Origin: Antedon mediterranea
Taxonomy: Eukaryota; Echinodermata; Crinoidea; Comatulida; Antedonidae
Reading direction: 5' to 3'
Assembly: GCF_964355755.1 (NCBI RefSeq)
Contig: NC_092676.1
Coordinates: 9,964,288 to 10,028,287 of the forward strand
DNA length: 64,000 nt
Of the stretch, positions 62,727 to 64,000 are shown piece by piece. The translations under genes were made by a program, and so were the position numbers. Under the pieces are notes generated by a model. The model searched no databases. It worked only from the letters and a program-made list of their open reading frames with translations, and was not told the DNA's origin. Each line of letters begins with the position of its first letter. The stretch's first letter is position 1.

Positions 62727-63985
62727 TTATGATTCATTTAATTTTGCTTCTACCTTCCTTAATTTTAATTTCAATAATTGCACCTTGAAGTTGTGCTCGA
62801 TCAATGCATACTCCATTTGTTTATCCATCAACTCCATTTTTTTTTCATGCTCATTATTGGCATTCTGTAATTGTTGTTCAACTAATTGCATATTGACAAC
62901 ATGCTCATCTCTTATCATTTCATCATTTTTTTTCTTTTTTTTTGCAGGTTCCGTCAACTTAGAGATTTGTGGCATGGTACTGCAACCAGCTAGGCTAGTT
63001 ATCTCTTCATCCATAGACCCATCTTCTATTATAATTTTCTGTTGACCTATATCAACGGGAATTATCACTGTTGTACCTATATAAACAAAGAAAAGTAATG
63101 TTAATAATCTATTAACAATGTTCGTCGTGATGTTGCTTTTAAAGAACTTAATTAACTTTCAAAAACATTGTGCTTTATGTGATAAGATGCAGAATGTAAA
63201 TATTTGGCATACAGTACAGGTCAACTAAAATTATCAATGCAGGGGATGGCTGTTATATAGTGTACTTAAATGTGTATATATGAATGTGAACGATTACAGT
63301 ACATGGTACTGTATACTTTTAAGTGGAGGTGTACTCAGGGCTTTTCCTTATGTTATTTACTTCAGTATGGATGATATATGAATGTGAATGTAGGCATATA
63401 GAATAAATACCCTTGACTGGATGTACATCACAATAAGGTGCATAAATAAATGTAAATATCTTGCATACAACATGTATTCATCCTTCTTTGTTTAGTTACA
63501 TTATTTAAACAATAGTTGGTGACGATGAATGATGAAGTTTAAAGTATTGATTATATTGTCCTAGGCCTAGGCTAGTACTGCTGTAGCAGTAGGCCTAGAC
63601 CTAGGTAAGCTAAAATATATACAATTACGCCCGGGCTAATAATAAAGCTAGGTCCTAACTAGGCCATAGCCTAGCTAGGTTAGGACATGCAAGTATAAAT
63701 TATAACATACCATCGCTGTCAAAAATGTTTCCAAGTGAATGAAATTGCTGAGGAATAATTTCAGCAATTTTCATAGCCTCTTCCGAAGGCTCCGCTGGAG
63801 GTGGACCTCCGCCTGTTGCTTTTTTTTGGCGATTTGCCACTGCAACCTCTTTTTTAGCTTTGGCCTTTATATTAGCCCAGCATTTTCGCAGCTGAGCTGC
63901 CGACCGATGCTCAGATAACCCTGCAACTGTGTCGTTGAATTCTTGTTCAACAGCCCTCCATCCTTCGTTCTTTTTTTCTATCATT
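62727..63985 (-). CDS. Harbinger Myb/SANT-like DNA-binding partner (3' two exons)
   Basis: Exons 63711-63985 and 62727-63076, joined in phase (GTATGT donor, TATATAG acceptor). The first encodes the end of a Myb/SANT-like helix-turn-helix: KNEGWRAVEQEFND, then RSAAQLRKCWANIKAKAKKE. The second encodes an acidic linker, a lysine run (PAKKKKKND) and a long amphipathic coiled coil (VEQQLQNANNEHEKKMELMD ... LLKLKLRKVEAKL) that should mediate oligomerisation. An upstream exon with the first helices lies beyond the window, since a TTTCAG acceptor precedes 63985. In this superfamily the partner carries the transposase into the nucleus and binds the ends. Confidence 0.82.
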
Positions 63986-64000
63986 CTGAAATTATTTTCT

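Larger units (their letters stand above)
60122..64000. mobile_element. PIF/Harbinger transposon, left part (continues past the window)
   Basis: Begins CGCCCGTATTCTTAAACCGG after TAA (60119-60121), a 3-bp target of the type used by Harbinger elements. Inside are a full transposase on the plus strand and, convergently, the 3' exons of a Myb/SANT-like gene on the minus strand: the two-gene layout of the superfamily. The right terminus lies outside the window. Confidence 0.8.

Overview
This is eukaryotic, AT-rich, repeat-dense DNA. It has long introns with GT-AG splice sites, SINE, LINE, Penelope and Gypsy retroelements, TIR DNA transposons and foldback elements, and no bacterial-type operons. 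The gene content (a complete sperm-type Na+/H+ exchanger with voltage sensor and cyclic-nucleotide domain, and an EF-hand calcium sensor) and the foldback elements with minisatellite arms suggest a marine deuterostome invertebrate, most likely an echinoderm. The species assignment is inference.

Layout. 1-5600: upstream intergenic DNA with diverged tandem repeats, two LINE fragments, short foldback/MITE elements and an 85-bp tandem duplication. 5629-34154 (+): one gene of 19 coding exons that I assembled exon by exon, an SLC9C1/sNHE-type exchanger predicted at 1248 residues. All splice phases agree and the reading frame is uninterrupted. Its introns hold most of the interesting DNA: a 1.8-kb tandem duplication containing a tRNA-derived SINE, a candidate small spliced gene on the opposite strand (14595-15247), a 5S-rRNA-derived SINE abutting a splice donor (16984-17340), a foldback element with opposed minisatellite arms (19422-21260), a 5'-truncated LINE (24364-28790) split by a foldback DNA transposon (24525-27232), several MITEs and a second opposed minisatellite pair (32935-33505).

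36393-42376: a Gypsy-type LTR retrotransposon with identical 121-bp LTRs and a 5-bp target duplication. Its gag is split by a 1.58-kb TTAA-flanked DNA element and its RNase H region carries a frameshift. 42380-47450: LINE fragments, a 36-bp minisatellite and a long-TIR MITE. 47453-49985: a Penelope-like retroelement (RT plus GIY-YIG), frame-broken, inserted into a minisatellite unit with a 12-bp target duplication. 51352-55238 (-): eight 3' exons of a calbindin/secretagogin-type multi-EF-hand protein; its 5' exons were not found. 58560-59095: a ~158-bp satellite. 60122 to the window end: the left part of a PIF/Harbinger transposon with an intact transposase (+) and a convergent Myb/SANT-like partner gene (-).

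The two host genes fit known calcium and pH signalling families, but nothing here shows that they work together. The strongest unusual signals are structural: opposed minisatellite foldbacks, a 5S-SINE sharing its 3' tail with LINEs in the same window, and multi-level nesting of mobile elements.
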